Notes: a model not told the origin generated them from the letters alone. A stretch of DNA of 64,000 nucleotides from Photobacterium profundum SS9 (GCF_000196255.1 NC_006370.1:2369411-2433410), one strand, 5' to 3'; counted from the first letter of the stretch, positions 53,633 through 62,744 are shown. Numbers and translations: made by a program.

Positions 53633-54501
53633 TGAAAAAGAGCATGAACAAAAAAACGAATACGATAAAACACGCTATCTTAGCGACTACATTACTTTTC
53701 TCTAGCGCTTCATCATGGGCAAGCGAACGCATTATCAGCGCTGGGGCGGCAATTACTGAAATCATCTATGCACTGAATGCTGAAAGCCAACTGGTTGCTG
53801 TAGATCTAACCAGTAAAACCTTGGTTAAAGGTGCTTACCCATTAGTGGGTTATCACCGACAGTTGTCCGCAGAAAGCTTAATGTCTTTAACACCAGATCG
53901 CATTATTGGTTCAAATGAAATGGGACCAAGCAGTACATTAAAACTGCTTAAGCAAGCCGGTATCGATGTTGATGTCGTCAACTCTGGCGATACAGTAAAA
54001 GACCTATTAGAACGCATTGATGAGGTCGCAGCGTTAACCAATAAAACATCGGCAGCAGCATCATTAAAAGATGAAGTAAGCAAAAAAGTAGACACAATAC
54101 AAACGCACTTACTCACACAAACCACACCAAAAAAAGTGTTGTTTTTAATGATTCATGATGGACGACCAGCGAATGTAGCCGGGCGTAATACCACAGCAGA
54201 CACCGTGATCAGATTAGCCGGAGCAATTAATCCTGCCGCTAGTACAGTTGAAGCATACAAACCCATCTCTGCCGAAGCGATGGTACAGATGCAACCAGAC
54301 ATTATCTTATTAAGTGGCCGAACATTAAGTTCAATTGGCACAATCGATGACTTGCTGAAAAAAATGCCTCTACTTGCAGCAACACCAGCTGGTAAAAATA
54401 AAGCACTGGCAACTATCGATGGTACAGCGCTAATTGGAGGCTTAGGTCTGAAGAGTATTGATGAAGCTGAACGTTTAAATAAAGTTTTCTATCAAGATTA
54501 A
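53632..54501 (+). CDS. hutB: Periplasmic hemin-binding protein HutB
   Basis: A 289-residue ABC solute-binding protein of the heme/B12 class. A signal peptide (cleaved near SSWASE) is followed by two lobes linked by a long helix. Family motifs are ISAGAAITEIIYAL and VGYHRQLSAESLMSLTPD. It takes heme from the TonB-dependent receptor to HutCD. It overlaps exbD by one base. Confidence 0.9.
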   Translation: MKKSMNKKTNTIKHAILATTLLFSSASSWASERIISAGAAITEIIYALNAESQLVAVDLTSKTLVKGAYPLVGYHRQLSAESLMSLTPDRIIGSNEMGPSSTLKLLKQAGIDVDVVNSGDTVKDLLERIDEVAALTNKTSAAASLKDEVSKKVDTIQTHLLTQTTPKKVLFLMIHDGRPANVAGRNTTADTVIRLAGAINPAASTVEAYKPISAEAMVQMQPDIILLSGRTLSSIGTIDDLLKKMPLLAATPAGKNKALATIDGTALIGGLGLKSIDEAERLNKVFYQD

Positions 54502-54519
54502 GTAAAGGTTACACATCAC

Positions 54520-55572
54520 ATGCAATCAAGACGTATGCAGCTTCAACGCTTACCCATTGAAACACTCTTTCCTTTAGGTATTGGGTTATTATTTTTTGCG
54601 ATCACATCTTCAATTGTTATCGGTCCGATGGACATCAGTTTCATCGACAGTATTAAAGCATTGATACCGTGGGAAACAGATTTACCTGCAAACATACAAC
54701 TAGTGGTTAATCAAATTCGCTTACCACGCACATTATTAGCCATTGCCATCGGTGCTATCTTGGCACTATGCGGCGCCGTTATGCAGGGGTTATTTAGAAA
54801 CCCTTTGGCTGATCCTGGCATTATTGGGGTTTCAGGCGGTGCGGCATTAGGCGCCGCAATTGCAGTTGTTTTCTTTGCACCTCTTGTTGTCAATTATCCA
54901 CTCATTTTGACACTCGGTACTGTGCCTGTATTCGCGTTTATAGGCGGAGCATTAAGCACATTCTTTGTTTACTACCTTGGTACAGACAAAAACGGTACAT
55001 CAGTCACCATCATGCTGCTTGCAGGTGTTGCTATTGGTGCGCTTTCTGGTGCAGCTCTTGGATTTATGAATTTCATCGCCGATGATCAAGCACTGCGCGA
55101 TTTATCATTATGGTCGATGGGATCATTAGCAGGGGCAGCATGGCCTGGCATTGCCTTAGCATTTGCTTCTTTAGCTATTTTGCTTTGGCTATTTTGTCGT
55201 GATGCGAATGCACTGAATGCCTTTCTACTCGGTGAAGCTGAAGCCAAACATATGGGGGTGAATGTACAGATGCTTAAACGTCGCCTTATTTTATTATGTG
55301 CAGCTGGCGTTGGCGTTACCGTTTCTCTGACTGGCATCATTGGTTTTGTTGGTCTGGTTATTCCCCATTTAGGTCGAATGCTTTCGGGGCCAAATCATAA
55401 AACATTACTTCCCATATCTGCATTATTAGGCGCTTTGATTCTATTGATTGCAGATATGATTGCGCGTGTAGTGCTCGCGCCTTTAGAACTTCCTGTTGGT
55501 ATTGTTACTGCCATTTTAGGTGCACCATTTTTTATCCTCTTACTTGTTAAGCAAAAAGGAAGAATGTCATGA
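54520..55572 (+). CDS. hutC: Hemin ABC transporter permease HutC
   Basis: A 350-residue BtuC/FecCD-type permease with about ten helices. It has LPRTLLAIAIGAILALCGAVMQG, NPLADPGIIGVSGGAALGA, and the coupling-helix region before GFVGLVIPHLGRML. It forms the heme channel with HutD. It ends overlapping hutD (ATGTCATGA). Confidence 0.92.
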   Translation: MQSRRMQLQRLPIETLFPLGIGLLFFAITSSIVIGPMDISFIDSIKALIPWETDLPANIQLVVNQIRLPRTLLAIAIGAILALCGAVMQGLFRNPLADPGIIGVSGGAALGAAIAVVFFAPLVVNYPLILTLGTVPVFAFIGGALSTFFVYYLGTDKNGTSVTIMLLAGVAIGALSGAALGFMNFIADDQALRDLSLWSMGSLAGAAWPGIALAFASLAILLWLFCRDANALNAFLLGEAEAKHMGVNVQMLKRRLILLCAAGVGVTVSLTGIIGFVGLVIPHLGRMLSGPNHKTLLPISALLGALILLIADMIARVVLAPLELPVGIVTAILGAPFFILLLVKQKGRMS

Positions 55573-56402
55573 CATTTGGCCCGCAACCTAACAGCCTAAC
55601 GCCATTAATAAACAATCAAATATGCAAGAAAAAAGTGGCCATTCACGCACAAGGTTTAAACCTCATTTTAGGAGGAAAAACCCTGCTTGATAATTTTGAT
55701 ATTGATATTAATGCAGGTGAAGTTACAGCATTACTTGGGCCGAATGGTGCAGGGAAAAGTAGCTTATTAAAAGTGTTGTGTGGTGAAATAGAAGCCACGG
55801 GAAGCATCGAATTTTTTGGACAAAACAGAAAGCAATGGTCGGCTAAGGCACTTGCAAAACACCTTGGTGTATTACCCCAGCACAGTACGTTAAATTTTGC
55901 TTTTTTAGCCCATGAAGTCGTTGAACTTGGTGGATTACCACTAGAATTAAGTAATATACAAACACAACAGATTACTCAAGAAAAAATGGCTCTTGTCGAC
56001 GTCTGTGATTTAAGTCACCGCCTTTATCCTTCCCTATCAGGCGGAGAGAAACAACGTGTACATTTTGCCCGTATTCTTACCCAAGTGAGCCAAGCCGGTG
56101 ATCAGTGTGTCTTAATGCTTGATGAGCCCACTTCTGCACTCGATTTGGCCCATCAGCATAGAACCTTACAAGTCGCCAAAGAATTAGCCAGTAATGGCGC
56201 GGCGGTTATTATTGTCTTACACGACTTAAACCTTGCAGCGCAATATGCTGATCGCTTAGTCATCGTTAATCACGGGTTAATACAAGCAGATGGAACACCA
56301 TGGCAAGCATTACAACCAGATATTATTGAACGAGTGTACGGCTGGCCTGTGTATATATCCTCTCACCCAACAGGCGACTTTCCTGTCATTTTGTCGCACT
56401 AA
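55569..56402 (+). CDS. hutD: Hemin ABC transporter ATPase HutD
   Basis: A 277-residue ATPase with Walker A GPNGAGKSS, signature LSGGEKQRVHFARIL, Walker B LMLDEPTSALD and the switch His in VLHDLN. The first 25 residues are extra compared with most family members, but the ATG overlapping hutC is well placed. It is the last gene of the heme uptake operon. Confidence 0.92.
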   Translation: MTFGPQPNSLTPLINNQICKKKVAIHAQGLNLILGGKTLLDNFDIDINAGEVTALLGPNGAGKSSLLKVLCGEIEATGSIEFFGQNRKQWSAKALAKHLGVLPQHSTLNFAFLAHEVVELGGLPLELSNIQTQQITQEKMALVDVCDLSHRLYPSLSGGEKQRVHFARILTQVSQAGDQCVLMLDEPTSALDLAHQHRTLQVAKELASNGAAVIIVLHDLNLAAQYADRLVIVNHGLIQADGTPWQALQPDIIERVYGWPVYISSHPTGDFPVILSH

Positions 56403-56455
56403 TGTGTCACATTAAGCCACAAACATAAAAATGGAAAAATCACTCATCATATAGT

Positions 56456-56503
56456 CAAGTTACCTCACGGTGCTCGTTTCAACGACAGTGGGGTAACTTA
56501 GGT
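56456..56503. repeat. Short interspersed palindromic repeat
   Basis: AAGTTACC (56457-56464) and GGTAACTT (56492-56499) bracket a core, CTCACGGTGCTCGTTTCAAC. That core differs by two bases from the sequence at 909-928. A shorter relative (CAAGTTACTTCAAGATG) is at 10504-10520. This looks like one family of small repeats scattered in the genome. Confidence 0.55.
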
Positions 56504-56700
56504 ATTTTAGGCTCTACACAATTTAATCACTTACATTTCAGATAACCGCTATTGATAGTTACCAACAGTAAACAAGAATATATGCAAACAAACTCATAAT
56601 GAGTATTTATAAAATAATGATTATTACCATGCATACCTGTTGAAATTGCATTAATTTTGTTGATACCTATCAAGTAATTTATTCTTGAGAGCCAGAAAAG

Positions 56701-56748
56701 TTGCACTGTGCGCTACACTCAGTAAAATGTGAGCGCAAGCGATTAAAT
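56701..56748 (+). promoter_or_regulatory. Promoter and PurR-like operator upstream of purR
   Basis: A -35 TTGCAC (56701-56706) and -10 TAAAAT (56723-56728) at 16-base spacing put the start near 56735. The overlapping sequence GCGCAAGCGATTAAAT (56733-56748) matches 10 of 16 bases of the PurR box ACGCAAACGTTTGCGT. Autorepression is inferred. Confidence 0.45.
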
Positions 56749-56773
56749 AATGTAACATACAAAATTTATGATG

Positions 56774-56803
56774 AAGCCGCGAGTTTTAAGATGCGGCTTT
56801 TTT
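56774..56803 (+). terminator. Intrinsic terminator inside the purR leader
   Basis: A 7-bp perfect stem (56774-56780 with 56793-56799), 12-base loop and T tract, about 40 bases after the predicted start site and 113 bases before the purR ATG. It could attenuate purR or end a small RNA of about 70 bases. It is too far from hutD (370 bases) to be its normal terminator, though this is not excluded. Confidence 0.65.
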
Positions 56804-56810
56804 ACGTTTA

Positions 56811-56879
56811 AGTACCAAATTGAATAAATAGACAGGTGTCCTCTTGCTACTTATTCAATTTGGTACTGCTCAAGTAGCA
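56811..56879 (+). other. Long inverted repeat with a competing hairpin in the purR leader
   Basis: Seventeen bases (56811-56827) are exactly complementary to 56851-56867. A second stem, TGCTACTT (56845-56852) with AAGTAGCA (56872-56879), uses part of the first one, so the two folds exclude each other at their edge. No T tract follows. It may be a regulatory RNA fold or a small palindromic mobile repeat. Confidence 0.6.
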
Positions 56880-56915
56880 TTCAGATCTCTGACTACAATT
56901 ATTAGAAGAATAAAT

Positions 56916-57920
56916 ATGGCAACGATTAAAGATGTTGCACGTATGGCTGGTGTGTCGACCACAACTGTCTCTCACGTGATAAACAAAACCCGCTTTGTGG
57001 CAGAAGCAACTCAGAAAAAAGTATTGGCTGCAGTAGATGACCTTAACTATGCACCAAGTGCTGTCGCACGAAGCCTGAAATGTAATACAACAAAAACCAT
57101 CGGTATGTTGGTCACAAAATCAACCAACCCCTTCTTTGCTGAAGTGATCCATGGTGTTGAAGAATATTGTTATAACGCAGGTTACACACTGATTCTTTGT
57201 AATACTGAAGGTAATCTCGTTAAGCAACGAGATTACCTACGCATGCTTGCTGAAAAGCGTGTAGATGGCTTGCTCGTAATGTGTTCAGATATTGATCAAG
57301 ACCTGCTCGATTTACTTGCTCGTAAAAGTGATTTACCAATGGTAATCATGGATTGGGGTCCAGAAAGCCCACTAACAGACAAGATTCAAGACAATGCTGA
57401 ACAAGGTGGCTATGTAGCGACTAAGCATTTTATTGACAATGGTCACGAAAAAATAGGCTGCCTGTCAGGTCATAGCGAAAAGTCTACGTGCCGCGAACGC
57501 TTAAAAGGCTTCAATAAAGCAATGGCTGAAGCAGGCATTACCGTGAATAATAACTGGATTATCGATGGTGATTTTGAGTGCGAGTCTGCCGTTGAAGCCG
57601 CAAATCAGTACATCGCAATGAAAGATCGTCCAACTGCTATTTTTTGTTTCAACGACATCATGGCAATGGCGTTAATTAGTACATTTGAACAAGCTGGAGT
57701 GCGTGTACCAGATGACATTTCTGTTATTGGTTACGATAATATTGACTTAGCGCCGTATTTTTCACCACCATTAACGACGATCCACCAACCAAAACGACGT
57801 TTAGGTAAGACTGCCATTGAGATTTTGATGGAACGAGTGAAAGATAAAAATCATGAACGTCGTGTTTTTGAAATGAATCCAGAATTGGTGATTCGTAAGT
57901 CTGTCAAAGACTTAAATTAA
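56916..57920 (+). CDS. purR: Purine repressor
   Basis: A 334-residue LacI-family repressor. The DNA-binding part ([20 protein letters not shown]) and hinge ([14 protein letters not shown]) match E. coli PurR, and the effector domain keeps [11 protein letters not shown] and the [13 protein letters not shown] segment. PurR represses purine genes when bound to hypoxanthine or guanine. The start at MATIKDV is fixed by homology; a longer frame runs upstream through the leader hairpins. Confidence 0.9.
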   Translation: MATIKDVARMAGVSTTTVSHVINKTRFVAEATQKKVLAAVDDLNYAPSAVARSLKCNTTKTIGMLVTKSTNPFFAEVIHGVEEYCYNAGYTLILCNTEGNLVKQRDYLRMLAEKRVDGLLVMCSDIDQDLLDLLARKSDLPMVIMDWGPESPLTDKIQDNAEQGGYVATKHFIDNGHEKIGCLSGHSEKSTCRERLKGFNKAMAEAGITVNNNWIIDGDFECESAVEAANQYIAMKDRPTAIFCFNDIMAMALISTFEQAGVRVPDDISVIGYDNIDLAPYFSPPLTTIHQPKRRLGKTAIEILMERVKDKNHERRVFEMNPELVIRKSVKDLN

Positions 57921-57960
57921 AAAATACCCACAATAAAAACAATGACACTTGATTCATAAT

Positions 57961-57994
57961 AAACCGATAAATTAATTCTTGTCGGTTTTTTTTT
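57961..57994 (+). terminator. Terminator of purR
   Basis: A 7-bp stem (57961-57967 with 57982-57988) followed by a run of T residues. Confidence 0.75.
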
Positions 57995-58104
57995 AATTAA
58001 AATAATCTCTATAAAAAGAAGGTTACAATCTGAATCAAGTGCTTTTTGTTCATAAAAATGAAATAAATAACTGAAGCAACATCACATTTACGCAGTTTCC
58101 AAGC

Positions 58105-58134
58105 AGGAACAAACGGGAACAAACAGGACCAAAC
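58105..58134 (+). repeat. Three 10-bp tandem repeats before the riboswitch
   Basis: AGGAACAAAC, GGGAACAAAC and AGGACCAAAC follow one another directly, ending about 25 bases before the c-di-GMP riboswitch. They may lie in its promoter region as repeated regulator sites. Confidence 0.55.
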
Positions 58135-58158
58135 TTACTATCTACGTTACAATCGTTA

Positions 58159-58270
58159 TGTCACGAAACAAGGCAAACTATTCGAAAGAATAGGACGCAA
58201 AGCTTCCGACCTAAAAGGTATTATTTGTGTCTTAAATAATAAACCTCATGGTAGCGGGGTTGCCGATGGA
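58159..58270 (+). promoter_or_regulatory. c-di-GMP-I (GEMM) riboswitch upstream of tfoY
   Basis: All conserved parts of the class I aptamer are in order: GGCAAAC, the GAAA-tetraloop hairpin ATTCGAAAGAAT, GGACGCAAAGC, CCGACCTAAA and GGTAGCGGGGTTGCCGATGG. They closely follow the V. cholerae Vc2 aptamer, which also lies before tfoY. The variable arm is longer than in Vc2: GGTATTATTT (58217-58226) can pair with the AAATAATA-ACC stretch (58234-58245). The start codon is about 117 bases downstream. Confidence 0.92.
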
Positions 58271-58387
58271 TTAAAAAAAGTTTTGTCATAAATTTTACAT
58301 ACTTTTGACACAAATTATCTGTAGTTTGATAATTTGGATTCCTCGCTCTGATGTTAGGTGACTCATGGCATATCACCGAGAAGAAGC

Positions 58388-58978
58388 ATGGATAAACCAG
58401 TACTAAAAGACGCATTAAAAATATTTGATTGTTTTGAGAGTGTTAAATCACGCTCAATGTTTGGTGGCTTTGGCATTTTTGCGGGTGAAACAATGTTTGC
58501 TCTTGTAGTAAACGATAAACTTCACCTTCGTGCAAATGCTGATAATGAAGAAGAATTTAAAAAATCGGGGCTAGAACCATACGTTTATAAAAAACGTGGG
58601 TTTCCGGTTGTCACTAAACACTACGCCATTCCTGATGAGTGGTGGAACGATACAACCAAAATAATTTTGCAAGCTCAAGGGTCTTTGACCGCTGCTGAAA
58701 AAGATAAAGAGGCCAAAAGTAACACTGGTCCGAATCGTATTAAAGACCTTCCAAACTTACGTTTAGCTAATGAACGTATGTTAAAAAAAGCAGGCATATG
58801 TACGATTGACGATCTTTTTGATGCAGGGGCGCTTAGAGCGTATCGTGCTTTGCAAGATAATCATCAGAATTCATTAAGTATTGAATTATTATGGGCATTA
58901 GAAGGGGCAATAAGTGGGCAACACTGGTCTGTTATTACAGAGCAGCGTCGTACTGAATTGTTATCTGCATTGTCTTAA
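58388..58978 (+). CDS. tfoY: TfoX/Sxy-family regulator, TfoY type
   Basis: A 196-residue protein with an N-terminal TfoX domain (SRSMFGGFGIFAGETMFALV region) and a C-terminal TfoX domain with a helix-hairpin fold (LPNLRLANERMLKKAGICTIDDL). Such proteins work with CRP-type regulation on competence (TfoX) or on T6SS and motility (TfoY). The riboswitch upstream points to TfoY. I start it at MDKPVL, after GAGAAGAAGC. V. cholerae TfoY turns on T6SS, so the VasX cluster could be a target; this is an inference. Confidence 0.9.
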   Translation: MDKPVLKDALKIFDCFESVKSRSMFGGFGIFAGETMFALVVNDKLHLRANADNEEEFKKSGLEPYVYKKRGFPVVTKHYAIPDEWWNDTTKIILQAQGSLTAAEKDKEAKSNTGPNRIKDLPNLRLANERMLKKAGICTIDDLFDAGALRAYRALQDNHQNSLSIELLWALEGAISGQHWSVITEQRRTELLSALS

Positions 58979-59005
58979 TCTAGATATACTTTATCGAATG
59001 AAATT

Positions 59006-59031
59006 AAAAGAGGCGTTTACGCCTCTTTTTT
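59006..59031 (+). terminator. Terminator of tfoY
   Basis: A perfect 10-bp stem (59006-59015 with 59020-59029), four-base loop, T tract. From here to 59391 no gene or other feature is supported. Confidence 0.85.
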
Positions 59032-59391
59032 ATGGCTATAACGTAGTATTTGTCTCATCTAATCATTCCCTCTCCGACCTCGTACACCACCACAAGCGCA
59101 CACGCATGATGTTTCATATCAAGCCCTGACCATTTTTTAATGTGTGGAAAACCCAGTGAATATCACATCTAAGACGACATTATTTACGTCAAAATTAAGT
59201 CAATAAATCACAAACATTGAAGCGACTCACAAAGCTGCTCATAAAAGCAGCTACAGGTTTTCATTCAGCACAGATACTTGTAAAATTACTGCGCATTCTA
59301 TCAGAATGAATCTGAAGCTTAGGTTAATGACATTACACATACAACCAGCGCTGACACTCAAAATGGTTCATCAACAACACTGAGAAACGCA

Positions 59392-59784
59392 ATGTCTTGT
59401 GCAAACCCTTTTACAGGGCAAGAAAGTCACATGTTTAAAGATAAGTTTTGTAAGTGGCCAAAGCTGCTACGCTTTCTTGTTTTTATCAGCCTAATACCGC
59501 CTTTAGGTATGTTCTATCTGGTATACAGTAACCTTGCTCCTGCCTACCTGTTAAATGAAACACTTACGATTGTAGGTTCCTTTAATCTTATATTGCTTAC
59601 TTGGGGTTTATTACTAAAGATTAGAGCGAAGAAATATTGGTATCGAAGTTACCATATTGGAAAAACAATGCTTTTAGCGTTAATTCCAATTTTAGCGTGT
59701 GGTTATCTACTTGCGACCGATCAAAACGCGCCTCGTGTAGCTCAGCAAGTTAAAACCCAATATGTAGAAATATCCATCAACTAA
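59392..59784 (+). CDS. Small membrane protein of unknown function
   Basis: A 130-residue protein with three hydrophobic helices (about 28-47, 56-75 and 92-109). The true start may be Met14 (MFKDKF), which would leave a short basic N-terminus before the first helix; neither start has a strong ribosome site. The family is not recognised. It is separate from the ynjA operon, 110 bases upstream. Confidence 0.55.
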   Translation: MSCANPFTGQESHMFKDKFCKWPKLLRFLVFISLIPPLGMFYLVYSNLAPAYLLNETLTIVGSFNLILLTWGLLLKIRAKKYWYRSYHIGKTMLLALIPILACGYLLATDQNAPRVAQQVKTQYVEISIN

Positions 59785-59894
59785 ACGTTTTTTAAGATAT
59801 TTTAAGCATTTATTGAAATATTTTCGTAGGGTTCTCGGTCTTTGTTGTTAGTTTGGTATAAAAACCATATTTACAACTTTGATAAGGGCCACTA

Positions 59895-60494
59895 GTGCGT
59901 ATTTCAACCAAGAAAAATTACTCATTTCTCATCAAGCCACTACTTTGGCTTCAAAAGCGACATTATGGTGAAGTCTTAAACCCAGCCCTACTTTGGGGGC
60001 GTAAGCCTGCACTCTTTTGGCTCGTCGCGGGTTTCTTCGGCGTTCTAGATCGTAAATCATCCCCTATTACTCCCGTTATCCGTTCATTAGTCTGCGTGCG
60101 TGTTTCACAATTGAATGACTGCGCCTTCTGTGTTGATGCCAACGGAATGAAGCTTGCTGAACGCTGTGATTCGGTTGATAAAATCAAAGCGTTAGCACAG
60201 TGGCGACACAGCGATCAATTTTCTGAGCAAGAACGTATTGTACTTACTTACGTTGAAGCGATGACGATCACAGGTCAGAAAGTTACTGAAGAAATGCTTA
60301 ATGACTTAAAACAATCATTTGATGAAGATACTATTGTTGAATTAACAGCCTTGGTGGCTTTTCAAAATTTATCCGCAAAATTTAATACTGCACTCGATGT
60401 ACCTGCACAAGGTTTTTGCTCACTACCGATACAAATGGATGATAACAACACACCGTCAACGTCGACACAAACTGAACGTGACTCAAACAGCTGA
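59895..60494 (+). CDS. ynjA: AhpD/carboxymuconolactone decarboxylase-like protein, YnjA type
   Basis: A 199-residue protein with the CAFC thiol pair typical of AhpD-like peroxidase-linked enzymes (VSQLNDCAFCVDANGMKLA). It starts at GTG. In E. coli the homologous ynjA precedes ynjB of an ABC importer, and here ynjB lies two genes down. Its role is unknown; the CxxC pair suggests redox work, possibly with the oxidoreductase part of the next gene, eight bases away. Confidence 0.8.
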   Translation: MRISTKKNYSFLIKPLLWLQKRHYGEVLNPALLWGRKPALFWLVAGFFGVLDRKSSPITPVIRSLVCVRVSQLNDCAFCVDANGMKLAERCDSVDKIKALAQWRHSDQFSEQERIVLTYVEAMTITGQKVTEEMLNDLKQSFDEDTIVELTALVAFQNLSAKFNTALDVPAQGFCSLPIQMDDNNTPSTSTQTERDSNS

Positions 60495-60502
60495 GGTGTT
60501 TC

Positions 60503-62722
60503 ATGGATAGAAAAAAAGTCGTACTGCTTGTCACATTAATAACCCTTATCGGGCTTTGGTTTGCATTTGATCTAAGCCAATACTTCACACTTGAACAAGC
60601 TAAGGCACAGCAATTAGCGCTGCAAGATACAATTGCCGAAAAGCCATTTTTATCAAGCCTCGTCTACTTTGCGGTTTACATTCTTGTCACTGCCCTATCG
60701 TTACCGGGTGCTGCAATAATGACGCTACTGGGTGCCGCTCTATTTGGATTTTGGTGGAGCCTATTATTAATCTCTTTCGCGAGTACTATCGGCGCAACAC
60801 TAGCCTTTTTATTCAGTCGTTTTATATTACGCGATTGGGTACAAGCTAAATTCGGTAACAGAATAGCCCCAATCAATGCAGGCATTGAAAAAGATGGTCC
60901 TTTTTATCTTTTCACACTGCGTTTAATTCCTGTGTTCCCATTTTTTTTGGTGAACTTACTTATGGGGTTAACACCCATTAGTACACGTATGTTCTATTTA
61001 GTCAGCCAGCTTGGCATGCTTGCAGGCACAGCGGTTTACATTAATGCGGGTACACAGCTTGGTGAAATTGAATCACTAAGCGGGATTATTTCAGCCCCTG
61101 TTTTAATGTCTCTTGCACTTCTGGGCCTTTTTCCTTTAATAGCGAAATTCATTATGAATATCATTACTCAACGTCGTGTATACGCCAATTGGAAACGTCC
61201 TGAAAAATTCGACCAAAATATGGTGGTGATTGGTGCAGGTGCAGGTGGTTTAGTGAGTTCTTATATTGCTGCGGCTGTTAAAGCTGAAGTTACGCTTATT
61301 GAACGCCATAAAATGGGGGGAGATTGCCTCAATACAGGGTGTGTACCTTCCAAAGCCATTATTCGTGCAGCCCACACCATGGCAGAGATTTCTCGAGCTC
61401 ATGAGTTTGGTATTACGACCGATAAGCCTCAGGTTAACTTCGAAAAAGTGATGTCACGTATTCATAACGTGATCGATAAAATTGAACCGCATGACTCTGT
61501 AGAGCGTTACTCTTCATTGGGGGTTAACTGTATTTCGGGCGAAGCTCAGATTCTGTCACCGTGGGAAGTTGAGGTTAACGGTCAACGTATTACAACGCGT
61601 AACATTGTGATCGCGACAGGTGCCCGTCCACTTGTTCCAGGTATCTCTGGCTTACAAGATGTTAATTATCTAACGTCTGATTCTATCTGGTCGTTAAAAG
61701 TACAACCGAAGAAGTTACTTGTACTAGGTGGCGGGCCTATTGGTTGCGAACTAGCCCAAAGCTTTAGCCGTTTAGGCAGTGACGTAACTTTGGTTGAAAT
61801 GGCTGAGCAACTGCTCATTCGCGAAGATACCGATGCATCTCTGCTCGTTAAAGAGAGCATGCACAAAGATGGAGTTGATATTAAACTCAACCACAAAGCC
61901 ACACGCTTTGAATCAATTACAGCAGAAGACGGAACACGTATTCAACGGGCGTACCTCGAATACAACGGCAAAGAAGTTATCGTTGAATTTGATGCGGTTA
62001 TGTTAGCGTTAGGTCGTGTGGCAAATGTGCAAGGGTTTGGTCTTGAAGAACTTGGTATTACAACCACACAACGTGGCACTGTTGACGTTAATGATTACCT
62101 ACAGACTAAATACCCAAACATTTACGCTGTAGGCGATGTAGCAGGCCCTTTCCAGCTAACGCATGCCGCAGCCCACCAAGCATGGTACGCTGCTGTTAAT
62201 GGTTTATTTGGACAGTTTAAGAAATTTAAAGCCGATTATTCTGTACTGCCAGCCGCCACTTATACGGCACCTGAAGTCGCTCGGGTGGGTATTAATGAAA
62301 AAGAAGCTGAAAACCTCAATATTGAATTTGATGTAACACGCTATGGTATCGATGATCTTGACCGTGCCATTACTGATGGTGAAGATTATGGTTTTGTAAA
62401 AGTGATTACGCCTAAAGGTAAAGATAAGATTTTAGGCGTCACGATTGTAGGCAATAATGCGAGCGAACTATTAGCTGAATTTACCCTAGCCATGCGCCAC
62501 GGATTAGGTTTGAACAAAATACTCGGTACTATTCACCCTTACCCTACGATGAGTGAAGCCAATAAATATACTGCTGGCGTTTGGAAACAAGCCAATGCGC
62601 CACAGGCATTGCTCGCTTGGGTAAAGAAATACCATGCTGGGATGCGTAATGATAAAAGCCAAAAAATAACGCAACCGACAGCACCAAACACACAAGCTAA
62701 GCTCGAAGAAGAGCAGCGTTAA
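60503..62722 (+). CDS. TVP38/DedA-type membrane domain fused to FAD disulfide oxidoreductase
   Basis: A 739-residue fusion. Residues 1-235 form a TVP38/TMEM64 (SNARE-associated) membrane domain with about six helices and the FRLIPVFPF-like loop. Residues 240-715 form a mercuric-reductase/lipoamide-dehydrogenase-type flavoenzyme: FAD loop GAGAGGLVS, redox Cys pair C275/C280 (CLNTGC), NAD loop GGGPIGCELAQSF and the TAPEVARVG dimer region. The His/Glu pair near the C-terminus (HPYPTMSE) is also kept. It lies between ynjA and ynjB in one operon. The substrate is unknown. Confidence 0.88.
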   Translation: MDRKKVVLLVTLITLIGLWFAFDLSQYFTLEQAKAQQLALQDTIAEKPFLSSLVYFAVYILVTALSLPGAAIMTLLGAALFGFWWSLLLISFASTIGATLAFLFSRFILRDWVQAKFGNRIAPINAGIEKDGPFYLFTLRLIPVFPFFLVNLLMGLTPISTRMFYLVSQLGMLAGTAVYINAGTQLGEIESLSGIISAPVLMSLALLGLFPLIAKFIMNIITQRRVYANWKRPEKFDQNMVVIGAGAGGLVSSYIAAAVKAEVTLIERHKMGGDCLNTGCVPSKAIIRAAHTMAEISRAHEFGITTDKPQVNFEKVMSRIHNVIDKIEPHDSVERYSSLGVNCISGEAQILSPWEVEVNGQRITTRNIVIATGARPLVPGISGLQDVNYLTSDSIWSLKVQPKKLLVLGGGPIGCELAQSFSRLGSDVTLVEMAEQLLIREDTDASLLVKESMHKDGVDIKLNHKATRFESITAEDGTRIQRAYLEYNGKEVIVEFDAVMLALGRVANVQGFGLEELGITTTQRGTVDVNDYLQTKYPNIYAVGDVAGPFQLTHAAAHQAWYAAVNGLFGQFKKFKADYSVLPAATYTAPEVARVGINEKEAENLNIEFDVTRYGIDDLDRAITDGEDYGFVKVITPKGKDKILGVTIVGNNASELLAEFTLAMRHGLGLNKILGTIHPYPTMSEANKYTAGVWKQANAPQALLAWVKKYHAGMRNDKSQKITQPTAPNTQAKLEEEQR

Positions 62723-62744
62723 GCGAATAAGGATATTCTGAAAA

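Noticed and set aside
56844..56915. A longer N-terminus for PurR
   Set aside because: The extension runs through the leader hairpins and has no match in LacI-family proteins, which begin at MATIKDV.
58129..58291. A start-less frame reading YYLRYNRYVTKQGKLFERIG and onward, which looked like an RHS/YD-repeat tail
   Set aside because: The same bases form all conserved elements of a c-di-GMP-I riboswitch before tfoY, which explains them better; the protein likeness is accidental.
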